Numbered from the stretch's first letter, positions 10,713-23,400 are shown. The stretch: 64,000 nt of DNA from Rhizoclosmatium globosum (GCA_002104985.1 MCGO01000207.1:1-64000); one strand, 5' to 3'. Notes: generated by a model from the letters alone, not told the origin. Made by a program: numbers and translations.

Positions 10713-11726
10713 CTAAATAGAAATCCCAAACGACATCCCAAGCGCCTTCTTAATTCCACTCTGCACAGCCCTCCGTTCCTCCTCCTCCCTCCACCTTTGC
10801 ACTCTCAAACCCTCTTCCCTCCTCCCTCCGCCTCCGCTCCCTCTTCAGCTCTTCACTCCGTCCCGCAAGATACACCCTCCTCCGAAATTCCATATCATCA
10901 CCTGTAATCCCCTGCCGCTCCCTCAAATACGCATCCCGCATTTCACGCATTACAGCAACCCTCTCTTCACTCACACCCCCAGACCCACCTACACCCGACC
11001 CACAAGAATTCGACCGTCCAAATCCACTTCCAACCCCGGAATCCTGACGTGAACGTGGAGAAGGCGGGACAGAGAGGACCGACTCCGCCCCGGAATCGCG
11101 GTTTACATGTACATGCCGGACGGATTTATTGATTTCGTTCGCCCATAGGTCCAAGACTTCGCGTGACGTGTGTTGAATATAGCTTGTTTGGCGCGTGGAT
11201 TAGTTGAGGGTTGGATGTGGAGTGTGTATGCTTCCAATTCGGATGAGAACGTTGGCCATTGGACAAGATCTAATGGAATAACGGCGGTAGGAAACGCGGA
11301 CATGTCCGTGTTGGATCGGAAGATGTGGAGATGGGGAGAAGGTGTGATAGTCAACACCACAAAACGTTGTTTCCAGACTGGTTCGTTTGAAGGTGATGTG
11401 GATAGTTTCTCGAGATATCCACAGAGTCTAGATACGCGAACATTGGAATGTTTTAATAACTATTAACGCCATGGAAATATTGACTACTTACGTCTGTTTG
11501 TCTCCATCAATTGCCCAAACGTCAAATCTCCTACCGATCCAACAAACGCATCCGAAAGACGTCCTTGCGAAAGAGATCGATGAGATCTAGAAGATCGCTG
11601 TGATCCTCTTGCTGATCTCTTATCCGCATCATTGTCTTTGACATCCAAGGAATCAAGCAAGTCTTCCAGTCTCGATACGGATTGCTCCAAAGAAGAGAAT
11701 TGGTGCCTGGAAGTTGTGACAGACAT
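10713..11726 (-). CDS. PH-cluster gene H
   Basis: The ATG at 11726 gives MSVTTSRHQFSS, and VSRLEDLLDSLDVKD is the helix motif. Exon 1 ends at a GTAAGT donor at 11491. The PH domain starts GYLEKLSTSPSNEPVWK (about 11420) and continues RFVVLTITPS, LHIFRSNTDM and TAVIPLDLV. Near 11165 a frame change gives REVLDLWANEINKSVR, the final PH helix. The C-terminus holds SEERVAVMREMRDAYLRERQ and an Arg/Glu-rich coil. A last frame change near 10760 yields IKKALGMSFGISI and the stop at 10713, matching the tail of gene G, so the gene probably ends there and not at the earlier out-of-frame stop at 10750. Confidence 0.65.
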
Positions 11727-12184
11727 TGGATTTAAATGGAAAGTGCTGAGTCGAGTGCTGAGTTCAGTGTTATTGAAGAGTGCACGCGCCAGACCATGAA
11801 CCCCTCAATCAAGAAGTCGTGATTAAGAAAACAGAAGCTGACAAATGAATAAATATATAACTTGCCAAGAATAACATCGTTCACCCTTCGTAAAAGTAAA
11901 CATGGAATGGAATCAAAATGAGATGATTAGGATAAAGACCCAATAAACAAGAATGATCCATCATGAATTATAAAACGAGTCTTATTTACAACTCGAGAGA
12001 CTAAAACGAGAGAGTGAAAGTGAAAAAGTAAAATCATAAAAAAACCAAACAATACTAACATCGATGTACATACCCATCAACCAATTACCCCTTTTTTCTT
12101 TCCAAACTTACAAACGTAACAAACAGTTCATGAACATCTAATACATCTTCCTCATCAGTCATAGAGTACCACTGACACATTCTT
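11727..12184. other. Intergenic region without a gene
   Basis: This 458-base AT-rich stretch lies upstream of gene H and downstream of gene I, both on the minus strand. No open frame or RNA gene was recognised. Confidence 0.5.
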
Positions 12185-13342
12185 TTACAAACTTCCTGAC
12201 AGACCCCACATCTCCAACACTTCCTTACTCTGACTCTCGTATCGTTTAATCGCGGCCTTCTCCTTCTTAATCCTCAACTTCTCCGCGGCCTCCTTCTCCT
12301 TCTTTTCCCTCACCAACCTCTCCTTCTCCTCCATCTGTTTCTTCATTGCAAGCTCTCTCTGCTGCCCCTGAATCTTTTCCGCCAGATCCTGCTGTTTCGC
12401 CAAGTATTCCTGATACCTCTGCCTCTGAACAGCCTCCCGCTCCTCTGTATTCACATAACGACTGTTTGAGGAAGAAACACTATTCGAGCGCGACACGCGG
12501 CCCGCCGAAGTCGCCGTAGAAGTGCGTTTCGGGGGCCCATCAAAGTCCAGTGACGACGCCGAATCCAAGAAAGTATTTTCACTCGACTTTGAGGATCTGT
12601 TTGCGGAGAGAGAAGCTGTGCGGGACATTCTGATTGGCGGCGACAGAGAGAGGGACAGGGTTCTCGTGATTGCGCGAGTCCAGAGCGAGTGAGTTGGCTC
12701 GTCCGGACATTTGAGTGTCCACGACTTCTTTGACGACGGGTGTCCGAGAAGGCGCAGCACAAACGAGTCGTCGTCGTCGTCAAAGTGCGGATGGATCGAT
12801 GCGATGGGCAGCACGCCGAGCGGCTTGGCCTGCGGAACCTGCGACGAGCGGTACAGGTACATTGTCCCGTCGTCAGAGAGCACAAAGTAGCGCGGCGTCC
12901 ACTGCGGCGACGACGACGTGTCGGGGCCCGGGTTTAGCTTCTCGAGGATGCCCGATATCCTACAGTAAATGGTGGCGTGTTAGAGATTTTAGATCGATAA
13001 GGTGACAACTAGAGTTCACAGCGATGGACTTCCTCAATTCAATGGTACAGAACAAAGAGATACATACGTTGACGAGGTAGATTGCAGAGCCTCCAAAGTA
13101 GGCAAATCACTCTGGGAGCTCAGTGATTGACTATCCGCCAGTGTGTCAGTGCTGCTCCTGCTGCGGAAGATACCAGCGCTTTCAGGTGATTCCGAGAGGG
13201 ATTGGGCATCGTCAAACTCGTTCACTGATAGTTGATTGAGCAGTGTATCCAGTCTTGCAGATGTCTCCTCAAGAGTGTTTGTTGAGTCGTTCCGGCGGAA
13301 CATGAACCGAGAAGTCTGGATCGATGTCGGTGGTGTCTGCAT
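12185..13342 (-). CDS. PH-cluster gene I, intact PH-domain protein
   Basis: Exon 1 (13068-13342) and exon 2 (12185-12959) join in phase across a 108-nt intron (12960-13067), giving 349 residues without any frame break. The N-terminus contains ETSARLDTLLNQLSVNEF. The phase-2 intron is followed at once by PH strand 1 ISGILEKLNPGPD, then WTPRYFVLSDDGTMYLYRS, LGVLPIASIHPHFD and KSWTLKCPDEPTHSLWTRAI. After a Ser-rich linker comes TEEREAVQRQRYQEYLAKQQ and a Lys/Glu coiled coil (MKKQMEEKERLVREKKEKEA), ending EMWGLSGSL. The sense strand changes from A/C-ending to G/T-ending codons near 12540-12590. With genes E and J it shows that the family encodes full-length products. Confidence 0.85.
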
Positions 13343-13835
13343 TTCTTCAATTGAGGGAGGGGTGGACTACTGTGAACAAGTGGGACACAGGGGTGTTTTT
13401 GTGCTGGGTTTGTGGGAGATGCGAAAGAGAATTTTCGGGAATCGTCAGCGCCACCTCTGCACAGACACCAACCCCTTTTCTACCTCTTTCTTTCTTTGTT
13501 CAATTTTAGCGGATAATTTATGGCGAGATTCCTGAACCGGATCACCTCGGTTTTCAATTACGCGATCAGCCACGCCGTAAATCAATTTGATTGAAAACAA
13601 ACTGTCTTCCGTTCCGTGTAGTCAATCCCGCAGTCAGCTCAGAAATCCACATTGTTTATTTACAGCTCACCTTCTACAACACAGAGCCCCACGATCCATC
13701 AATGCTTATACCCAGAAATGAAGAAAATGAAAAGAACAAAAGAACAACAAATGAAAAAGAAACACAATACACCAAAACCACCTTCTCATACAAATACATG
13801 CCAATTCTACAACCTTAAAAAACAAACCTACAATC
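13343..13835. other. Intergenic region without a gene
   Basis: 493 bases between genes I and J. The 3' side is A-rich (about 13720-13830), probably 3' UTR of the minus-strand gene J. Short open frames here have neither family motifs nor splice context. Confidence 0.45.
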
Positions 13836-14635
13836 TCAAACAACACTGCGAACACTCGCAGCTTTAGCCTTCTGCAACGCCATAAACTCATCCATCATCC
13901 TCTGCTCCTCCCCCACCAAATAAGCATTCCCCCCACCATTAATACTACTAACACTATTGCTCCTCGACATTGCCCCACCACCACCACTCCCTCTCCCCAA
14001 ACTACTATTCCTCTTCACATCCCGACTCAACTTCCTCATCAACTGCGGGCCCCTCGCAAGACACATTCTCTGCACCGTCGTCAACCAGACCTGAAACACA
14101 GCCTCGTTTTCACATTGAAGCGTCCAGGTTCTCCTGATAACGTCGCCCTGCTGGTTCAAGCCGGTTCCATGGAGCTGGAGGAGGGGCAGCGGGCTGATGG
14201 TTGCGTCGAGGATGCCGTGGACGGATGTGATGGGGAGGAAGGAGAGGGGGAGGGATGTTTGGGTTGAGGAGGTGCGGAAGAGGTAGAGGTTTAGGTGTCG
14301 GTCGAGGAGGAAGAGGCGGGGTTTGTATGTGTATGAGGAGGATGAGTTTTGTTTGGCGAGGATGGCTGTTAGGCTGTGGGTGTTTTTGTAAAGTAATGAT
14401 TAGTGAGGCTTTTGATCAAAATAAGGGAGGGCACCACTACGCACATTGGTTGGGAGTTTTGTAGTTCGGCAAGGGACAGCTGGTTTGGATCCAGGATCAC
14501 TGATGACATGATAGACTCCTGCGCAGACAGCGTTGGAGATCCGTCATCAGATGAGGCTGGCGGTGATGCAGCAGTGTGTATCAGTCCCGGGGAAGAGTCC
14601 TTCTTCTTGAGGATAGGGCGTAGAGCATTCATCAT
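13836..14635 (-). CDS. PH-cluster gene J, short intact member
   Basis: Exon 1 (14445-14635) and exon 2 (13836-14373) join across a 71-nt phase-2 intron to 242 residues. The start is the first of two adjacent ATGs (MMNALRPILKKKDSS), so this copy lacks the usual helix motif at its N-terminus but keeps SLAELQNSQP before the intron. The PH domain (about residues 64-165) reads LTAILAKQNSSS, PRLFLLDRHLNLYLFRTS, PLSFLPITSVHG and IRRTWTLQCENEAVFQVWL. A Gly/Ser linker and EEQRMMDEFMALQKAKAAS end the protein, without a long coiled coil. All 60 codons from 14372 down to 14193 end in A or C, whereas the last 65 or so codons end nearly always in G or T, the sharpest case of the mid-gene codon switch. Confidence 0.8.
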
Positions 14636-15390
14636 CTTGTTGGTATCAGTAAAAGGACTTGGACGAAAGAGAGACGCAAATTGGGTTTTAGTTGCACGTT
14701 TTCTACGATGTTGTTTTTCGAGGGTTGCCTTGTTCTCATTGCGGCTTGACCTCCGATTGTCCTCCTCCTCCTTTTGATCCCCAGACACTCGAGCGATATA
14801 TCAACTCATGGGTTGATTCCGTCGATTTCGCTTAGATAGCACCATTCTTCTGTCCGCATATACTATCTTGATAGTCCCCTTATCTCTGGGCTTTCACCAG
14901 CCACAGACAGACACGAAACTGAGACGCATCTTGATTGGGATACGAGTTTGTCTTGGCTATGTCACAAATTAACTTTTTCAATTTCGTTGACACATAATAA
15001 AAGCGATCCTTTCACTTATGTTTTCTCCTCAAACTCTTGACCTACAAAATGAACCTCATGAACTTTCCAAGTATTACCTTGGATACTATACAGTATGAGG
15101 ATCTTTGAGTCGGAGGAATGATAACACAATTTGCGAGACACCGAGTGGGGAAATCTCCAGCAAGATCTCCACTGCTTTGCTCAATTAGCCCATCTCTATC
15201 ATGGTGATCTCACTCCGAAAATAGATTTTGTCTTCCTGCTCAATTCAAGGCAAACTTACATGATGCTCTATTCATTTTTACTACAATACAAAACGACTTA
15301 TGAAACACTGTGAACAAGGACCCCAAACAATCATAGACAAAAACGAAACCAAAAAAAAGGATATGACAAATCACAAAATACACAGATATC
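14636..15390. other. Intergenic region without a gene
   Basis: This 755-base stretch upstream of J and downstream of K has stops in all frames and no recognisable motif. A longer N-terminus for gene J (open frame up to 14788 without an ATG) cannot be excluded. Confidence 0.4.
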
Positions 15391-16623
15391 TCAACGCATA
15401 AACATTCCAGCCATAGCACCATTCGTCATCATCACAGGACCATTATGTTTAACAGCTTTGGTAGTAGCAGCCCCCATCATCTTCCTACTATTCTCCAACT
15501 GCTCCAACGCCAGTTTCTTTTCCCTCTCCCTCTCCTCTTTCACCCGCTGAACCTCTCGTTCAGCCTCCTCGCGTTCCCGTTCAAGCGCCTCACGGACAAC
15601 ACGCGCACGTTCGGCTTTCGCACGTTCGACGGCTTCTTTCTTGACGCGGAGGGTGTGTTCGTATTTGGCCATGGTGTCGAGGTATTCCTGGTGGCGTGCG
15701 CGTTGGGTTGCTTCGCGTTCTTCTTGGGATGTGGTGTTGCGGGATTGAGAGATGGAGCGTTGTTGGATGTGGTGGGATTGGGATGCTGAGCGGGCGACTC
15801 TTGGGGGTTCGTAGGAGGAGGAGGAGACGCGGATGTGGGTGTTGTAGGGGGGCTGTCTGTTCGTCGTTGTGCGATGCTGTGTGTTCGAAGGGGGACGTGT
15901 GGTAGTAGGAGGGCGGGTTGTTGGTGTTGCTGCGGTTGGTCCATACTGCCAGCTACTGTAGCGCCAACGATGCGATTGATACTGCGAACCCATAGAGCCA
16001 TTGTAGCTTCGTCCGGGCACTTGAAAGCCCAACTCTTTTTCACGACAGCATCACCGTGAACAGTGACAATCCATGAACCATCCGCAAAGTCCTGGTAAGC
16101 CGAACAAGCAGCAACAGCAAGCATCGCAACAGGCTGCGCAGTAGGAGCATTTGACTTGAAAAGGAACAAAGAACCCGACTCTGCCAGCACACAGTATCGC
16201 ACCTTCCACATTGTCGGGTCAGCTTCACTGGGAGCATTCAGCTTGAGCAGCGACCCGGACACACTTTGCAGATACGTTCAGTTAAACCACTCGCATTTAC
16301 CAAAGAAAGGTGACTCACGTCGCCATCGCATTCTGCAAACCCGCAAGCGTCGTCGCTGAGTCCTCGGCAACAAGCGACGGCACCGACCCCGAATCACCAG
16401 ACCTGCGAAATCCACTCGCACTCACACTCGACCGCGCCACTTCAACGTCAACGTCGTCAAAGTAGTCTTCGCCGTACAACGAATCAACCTCGAATCCCTC
16501 GCAAGTGTATTCGCTCACACTAATTGCACTCATCAAATCATCCAATCGCGCACTCGACAGCCCTGCTTCTTTGATGGAACCAGTTCGTGTTTTGAGAGAG
16601 GGTCGCGGAAGATCAAACGACAT
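15391..16623 (-). CDS. PH-cluster gene K
   Basis: Exon 1 (16319-16623) begins MSFDLPRPSLKTR and carries SSARLDDLMSAISVSEY. The 55-nt phase-2 intron (16264-16318) leads into PH strand 1 VSGSLLKLNAPSEAD, then MWKVRYCVLAES, LFLFKSNAPTAQPVAML and KSWAFKCPDEATMALWVRSI. Near 15930-15970 the frame must change once to reach the Thr/Pro-rich linker, SQEEREATQRARHQEYLDTM and a long Arg/Glu coiled coil (about 40 residues), ending GAMAGMFMR at 15391. Without that change the protein would end in an implausible Pro/Asn/Thr tail at 15540. The sense strand switches from A/C-ending to G/T-ending codons at about 15640. Confidence 0.75.
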
Positions 16624-17489
16624 TTAGGATTCGGATGTTCACTGATTGGTCTCGGAATTGGCAAAAGGGAAGATGAAAAACTTTTTCAATTTGGGTGCTT
16701 TCGCTTCTTTGCTGCAAGAAGTCACGCACTGCCACTCTCAGGGTTAAGGTGGCACTTTTTTCGATTTATCGATTAAACGATGAGTGATTTCATGAGGGGA
16801 AGTGAGGAAAAAAGAGAAGTGGAGGAAAACAGAGGAGAGATTTCCATTTCCGCGTGGACCCGACAATCAGCCTGATAATCCGTGTACTTGATCAGACAAA
16901 TTAAGTCTATCCACTTGCAAATCATTTCGACCAGAACATTTCAACAGTTTTGCATGAGATTATATTGATACAAATCTATGATATGCTCTTGATTCTGCTG
17001 GGCACTTATTCGCATCTGCTTTTATAAGTTTTAATAGTTTACTTATGGCACTGTGATTGCATTTACAATATTTACAAGCGAAGCAGATAACAAGTAGATA
17101 AGTCTCCATATCAATCTATCGATTTTTATGCATTGGCGAACAAGCCTGATTCCAAATCAAGGCAAAGTCGTATTAATACAGGAAAAGGGATTAAGAAAGG
17201 CGCACTGATGCAGACAGTCCGCTCCAGGGTTCCGATCGAACTGTGGCTGACAAGATGCGGTTATTTTGGAACAACCATGTAGCCAAATAAGCTGCAATTA
17301 AATTCAGTTCATTCAGCACATGATACTTTAATCCACACATTACAGCACCCCGATACTGTGTCTCTCGTGCATTCTGTTGGTGTGTTGGAGAATGTGTGAC
17401 CAATGAAAATTTGATCCGCTGTCACAAAAGTTGAAACAAACCAAGATCTGAAACAGAGTTGGCCTCCTGGAGAACCAAGTCATACAGAA
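16624..17489. other. Intergenic region, divergent promoters of genes K and L
   Basis: 866 bases between divergently transcribed K (minus) and L (plus). It is AT-rich with short palindromic bits such as ATCGATTTATCGAT near 16765 but has no open frame with a family motif. No tRNA cloverleaf was recognised. Confidence 0.5.
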
Positions 17490-18959
17490 ATGGAACGGAA
17501 ACCATCGATACGGAGTCTGAAGAAGCGGGCTGAAAAGGGAGGGGTCAAGATTGAGACAATTCAAATGCTTGATGGGCTCTTGGATCAACTCGGGTCAGAG
17601 TTTGGTGAGTAACTCGTTGGTAGACTAACAGTATGCTGATTGGCAGTTCCCAGATCCATCAATCAAAGCCAAGCAGGAAGAGATCAAATTGGAGCGGACC
17701 AATGACGAAGTCGAGGCTGACGACGTGGCTGTGTCAGTTGAAGCTCTTGCCGTTTCCCCGTTGCCACCAACTCAAACGACTCTCGAAGATGCTCTCGATG
17801 AGATCCAGTGTACGTGATCCAACTGCTTCCAGCTAACTGCCTCTAATTACTACACTAAAAGGCGGACTGCAGAGCTCTCAAAACTAGTAACATCACCATC
17901 AATTCCCCCACCTGGATCCTGGCAAGATCGTTACTTTATCCTTACCAGATCAGGCATTCTCCTCGAATTCGAAAATGCAATTACTTCTCCGCAAAACACA
18001 TCCCTTCAATCTTTCAAAGTGGAAGGTTGTCTTGCCCAATATGATCACGATTGGGACTCGTGGGTTCTCCGAATCCACGGCGCCGGATACTCAACAACGC
18101 TTAAATGTGAATATACGCCTGACGAACTCCGTGAATGGGCCGAAGCAGTTACCCAATTAACCCAGTCCCAACAACAAACCCACCAACCCCTTCAACCAAA
18201 ACGCCTCTCCCGTCCACCAGCCCTTTCCCCTCAAAACATTCCCACTCCACAACCACGCCGCCCTTCAAACGAATCCGACCGCACATTCAACACAGACTAC
18301 AGCAACTCCCCAATATCCCCAACAGATTCCCCACTCTCCCCAGCCTCCCCATCCTACACCCCACGCCGCCCACCACCCACCCACGACGGATCCCGCTCAA
18401 ACTCAGACGCATCCCTCCAAAAACAACACGCCCTCCAAGCAGCCTGGCAAGCGAAACGCTCCCCCTCAGATGCATCCTTCATCCCGTCCCCAACCCCGCG
18501 TGGGCAACTCCCGTTGCGGACTCGTTGAGGCAGTACGCTAATTCACCGTCTTCTCGCGGCGCCTTCATTCCAGACTATTCTAATGAGGGGAGGCGTGTTG
18601 TTGGGAGTGCGAATGGGCGATATGATGATACCGGGATGGGTCCGCGTCAGTTATCTGATCGTGGGCGGCAGAATGGGGGTAATGGAACGAGTAGTGCGAA
18701 TGGGCGGAGTCCCTCGAATCAGAGTCAGGATAGAAATGGGGTTGGTATGAGGAGAATGGGGTCGCGTGATGGAAACGGTGGGGGTGGTGGTGGTGTGCAA
18801 CTTAAGAGACAGCCGAGTGATGTTTCCATGAGACGACAAGGGTCGGATGGTGGTGTTCGACGACAACCTTCGGACTTGAATATGCGGCGACAAGGATCAG
18901 AGCGAAGTCAGTTGAACCAAGTCTCGAATGTCCCTGGTTCGGGTCAGAGACGAAAGTGA
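17490..18959 (+). CDS. PH-cluster gene L
   Basis: The ATG at 17490 starts MERKPSIRSLKKRAEKGG, and IETIQMLDGLLDQLGSEF is a divergent form of the helix motif. Intron 1 is about 17605-17653. Exon 2 ends at 17807 or 17809, and the intron before the PH domain (ends 17861) keeps the family's phase 2 if the GTGTAC donor at 17808 is used. The PH domain reads ELSKLVTSPSIPPPGSWQ, RYFILTRSGILLEF, SWVLRIHG and LKCEYTPDELREWAEAV. The Pro/Ser-rich linker is open to 18528. One frame break near 18480-18510 (C-rich tract) gives the Gly/Asn-rich C-terminus with repeats of R-R-Q-(P/G)-S-D (18810-18900), ending SGQRRK. It has no coiled coil, so it is the most divergent member. Codons switch from A/C-ending to G/T-ending at about 18530. 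Confidence 0.7.
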
Positions 18960-19069
18960 CATTCCTCTACTTTTGTTTGACGGCTACTCTATCCCTTATT
19001 ACTTAGTTCCTTAGATGTGTTTAGATTCCCTTTCTTGGCGTTCCTTTTGTCAAATATATTCCAGATTTA

Positions 19070-20401
19070 TTATGATTGCAGCAACTTATAAAAGAGGTCA
19101 TATTCACTCTGCAAATATGGTGATCCATCTTGCAAAAACAAGTCATGTAACCATAACTCGGGTTCATGCGTGTACGGATTTCCTATACTATCATACGGAA
19201 ACCTCGTGTTTGTTTTTCCCGTGACAAATCCCCAATTAAACATTCCAACACGTTCAAGTTTTGCTATTGGAAGAATCTCATGCGGTACGCTAGTTGGTCG
19301 CGCGAGCCATTCCGTGCATAAAATTGGCCTATTGAACCTCCGTAATCCCCTGACATCTTCCAAGAAACTCTCGGGAGCTCCGTAGTTATGAAATGACAGT
19401 ACATCACTCAAACCAATCTAGCCAGGTCTCATCAGTCTCGAAATTGAAATTGAGTGTGCTCAAACCTGCATCATCTGAAACGAATTCCATTTCATCGGCT
19501 GTCCCATCAAACAAGTTGTCAAAGGCTGTTCAACTCCTTCCTCTCTCATCCATCCAAACATCCGCGGCAACAGCCCCTCTATCACCTTTAAAACATTCTC
19601 CTTCATTCCATTTTCAGCTTCATTCCACATATCCCACGCTAAAATCCTTGTATCCCTCTTAAACCGTTTTGCCAAAGCCCTCACATATTCTTCAAATCGT
19701 GCCTTCTGCCCTGGATCTAAAAGCGCATCAATCCCAGGAGACATCACCCACCGCGAATTATGCCACCCATAAATAGGCGGTAACTGCGGCCCAGCAACCG
19801 GTTTCGGATTCCAACAGCTATCAAACAAAACCAACAAAGGTTTGATTCCACACTTCTCACATATCCCCAACACCACATCCACCCGCTCCAAGAACCCAGT
19901 CGAATCTGTATGATATGCTAAATCATGCAAGAATATGCGCATAGTGTTCATTCCAAGCTTCTGCGCGATGCGGAGCTCTCGTTCAATTGTTGCAGGATCG
20001 AATGTCTCGCGTTGCCACATTTCAAGCTGGTTGACTGCAGTTGAAGGGATGTAGTTGGATCCCACAAGCCACGGCTGAGACGCATACCTATTTGAGTTAA
20101 GAGAACATTCAGTCATAAGAACCACCTACCATTCATTCGCCCGTTGCTCCGTCCATCTCTTTTTCGTGTCAAATATAACAGTGACAGAACTCGAACGTAT
20201 CGATGATAGTACGACGAGAAATGCGCAGAATCCACAAAGAAGTGGAAGGAAGAGAAACCAAGCACCATTGAAGATTCCTGCGAGCCATAGCCAAAATGAT
20301 AGTGCTGAAGCAATAAAAAGACCTAGAAGTTTGATGTGATAGAATGACGGTGTTTGTTGCTTTGCGAGAGTAGTTGGCAGAAGTGGCTCAACTTCAAACA
20401 T
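19070..20401 (-). CDS. Membrane-anchored GH5-like (clan GH-A) glycoside hydrolase
   Basis: Exons 20130-20401, 19466-20087 and 19070-19417 splice in phase (introns 42 and 47 nt) to 413 residues. The first exon holds two hydrophobic segments (KLLGLFIASALSFWLWL and WFLFLPLLCGFCAFLVV) that would anchor the enzyme in a membrane. The catalytic domain shows NTMRIFLHDLAY, KPLLVLFDSCWNP, GWHNSRWVMSPG, the acid/base motif AWDMWNEAEN and the nucleophile motif ILCTEW, i.e. both catalytic glutamates of clan GH-A. Related bacterial proteins are annotated as cellulase-family or 1,4-beta-xylanase glycosylhydrolases, but the substrate cannot be told from sequence. It probably works at a membrane or cell surface on beta-linked glucans or xylans. 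It lies convergent to PH gene L with about 110 nt between stop codons. Confidence 0.8.
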
Positions 20402-20446
20402 GATGAGGTTTTCAATGCCTATTGTGTTTATTTGTCTTCACAAGTT

Positions 20447-23400
20447 TCAAGGTGCCAAAACAAAAACAATATCACCCTCCATCAGTAAAACGACTGACAA
20501 TGGATTCGTGAACACGTACGGAAGCTTGTTGCGCAACGTCGGATAAACTTGTCGGTAAAGTCCCATCGGAATTATTCCTTGGTTGAGTGCCAGTTCTTGG
20601 TATAGTTCTCCATAGGTTCGGTTCTAATATTACTTAGCCACCCACACCAACAATAACCCAAAATAATGAGCCTCACCACAAATCCGGGCGGCAGAGGAAT
20701 CTGTCCAATCCACGACTTCTTCACGCCCATGATTTCTGGCGATTCATTCTTCCCTTGCTTGTCAACTCCACAAAGCATCAAAAACGTTTCAAGCAGTGAT
20801 GGGTTCTTGTACAACTGGAATAACACACTATCGAGCATCGACGCCGCAACAACGCGTCCAGCTGCAAACACAGGGGTGTAGAAGTAACTCACTTCGCCAG
20901 GAACATTCTTTTCTTTACGGCGATGTCCTCCATCCAAGGTCTTATTCATCCCAACGGATTTTCCCACATTCTTAAACGCAGATCGAAACAGTCGACGATA
21001 CGAGACCTGTGTAGCAGTCGGTGTCGGGTGCAAATAGTTGATTAAAGGCCGCTTGGTTGCTTCGAGGATGACACATTTCTCTTGCTCGATTTCACCGCGT
21101 TGAAACATATGATAAATGAGGTGGGAGATCATAATAGCTGCTGATCCTGCGAAATCGCCTGAACTATAAATTCCAAATTTCATGAGTATGACGCGATGAC
21201 AGCCTCGAAGTCCTGCTGATAAGAGAACTTTCTTTTGACTTGGATCCCCAACCATGTAATGAATCTCCGGGAATACTGATAGCGTAGAATATTCTGCTTT
21301 AGTTGGCGTACGGGCAGCAAGGAAAAGAATCTTGTGATGTTTCTCAAGATGCGCCGCTCTAAATCCACGACATGACTAACAGGTTCCTCAATCAGGCAAA
21401 CCTTACCTCAAACCGCAAACAAACTTGAAGACATCATAATCGCCCGTACAAATTAGAAGGTGGCCGCTCCAATCGCTTGCAGACTCAACGATTTGCTCCT
21501 CGAAACTTGGAGGAAGCACTCTCAATCGACATTGTGGGACATTTGAATCCTCATAAGGTGCCTCGGGTATATCCATCACAATACATGATTCACCGAAATC
21601 TGCAATACTTGCTAATCGATGTGATATTGGCTTAAGGGTAGACTTCAATCGTGGAAGGGAAATTGAATGCCGTTGCTTGCAAATAAAAAAATTAAGCTAG
21701 AAAGTGAAGAATGATGGCTTACAAGCGTTCCATAGTAAGGAGTAGACGGCGTTACGTTGGAAATAGTATCGTTGCTAGAAAATTTCGGGTTTGATCGTGA
21801 AACAAGGGTTTGATATTCCGTGGGAGTCATGTTCAAAAAGCGATCAATATCGGCGATTTCTTGTGCTAGAAACACCACTTCATCCTCCAACGCAAGCTTA
21901 TATGTCGAACCAGGATTCAAGACCAGAGTTTTCAATCCCGTCAGCTTCGAATAAACACGTACTCCAATCATGTTGACTTGAAACTCGCGGAACGTAAGCC
22001 ACGAAGCTTCATTGAACAACATTCCTACAAAGTTCGGGTTCATTGGAACGGAGAACATTTCGTTTCCAAAACCGTCGCCATATTGAGATTCCCAGAGTGT
22101 GTTGTACTTCGAATCAGGAGCAGCTGTAAACAAAATTATAATTGATTCGGCACACTCCCACTTAACTTACAGACGTGCAACAGATTTATGAGGAAAGCAG
22201 AAGCTCCATCGTACATTACCGTCAAGGCAAGAACAAGTTGTTTTAAATCATCAATGCATAAAGCTGCATATCCGCTTTAAAAAAGAGTCAAAGGTATATA
22301 GTTCCGACTCACAAGCATCGGCATTCATTTCTTGATAAGACTCTGTGTCAGGGAGCAGGTTGTTAACAAAGAGAGGAACATCTGGAGCGTAAGTATGGAT
22401 AGCCCAGGCACGAAGAGTGTTTTTTTCATCTTCCTTCCGGTGGTCAGGAGCGCCACGATCGGGGATGATGTACACTGCCGTTGCGTGACTGGAAGATTAT
22501 CGTTTAGATATGAAGGAAGGAATGCATTGAAACCTTATTTGCGCGCGTTCTAAATCATGTTTGTCCATTCCGTTTCCAACAAGGTAAGTGACACGATCTT
22601 TGTATTGATAGGCCGTTATTGCTGCTTGAACTTGGTGGTTCGCAGGGCTCCTTCCGAGAATTACAACCTTTTCGTCCGCCGAATGCTATATATAATCGTA
22701 TTAGTGTGAATATCAGCTTTAAATTGGCTTACAGCATGTAGAATGGATTCTAATACGTCACTGATTTTAACCGCCATATCAAAGTGACCAAGAACAACAA
22801 AGTAGGAGGCTTGACCACGCGTAAAGACTCCACCGTTTCCCTTTTTTGTTTCTTCGATAGTAGCCAGCAGTGCCGAGATCAGAGATGGAAGAACAGTGAG
22901 AGCTGTCAATATCAAGCAAATAACAACGACCTGACCTCCTTTCGTCGATGGAGATATGTCTCCATATCCGACAGTTGAAAGAGTCACAACAACGAAATAA
23001 CTTTGTCATCGTTAGTGGAAAATGTTATCAGATGAAGGTACTACTTACAAACAATCGAAAATGTTAATGAGTCTTCCACCAAATCGATATTCAACGAGTT
23101 GGAATGTGCATTGGCCAAGATACATAATCACAAGTAGAGTTCCCACTAACATGATGGTTTTTTCAACCACAGCACCAAAGTTTAAGAATGCCACAGCGCC
23201 GCGCAATCGAAGCACTTTTCGTAAGTGGTCGACAGCAATACACGATCGTAGGTAGTATGGTATATATATGTACCTCGCGACTTCAACCTGAACGGATAAC
23301 ACAAAGGGGAACGAAGTAATTGCCGTAATAAATGTCAACGACGAGAAGAAGGCTTTTAGCCGATTATCCGCGAATGAAACGAATATAAGCCAGCTAAATA

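Noticed and set aside
12715..13005. 96-codon Arg/Ala-rich plus-strand open frame
   Set aside because: Antisense of the PH domain of gene I, caused by its A/C-ending codons.
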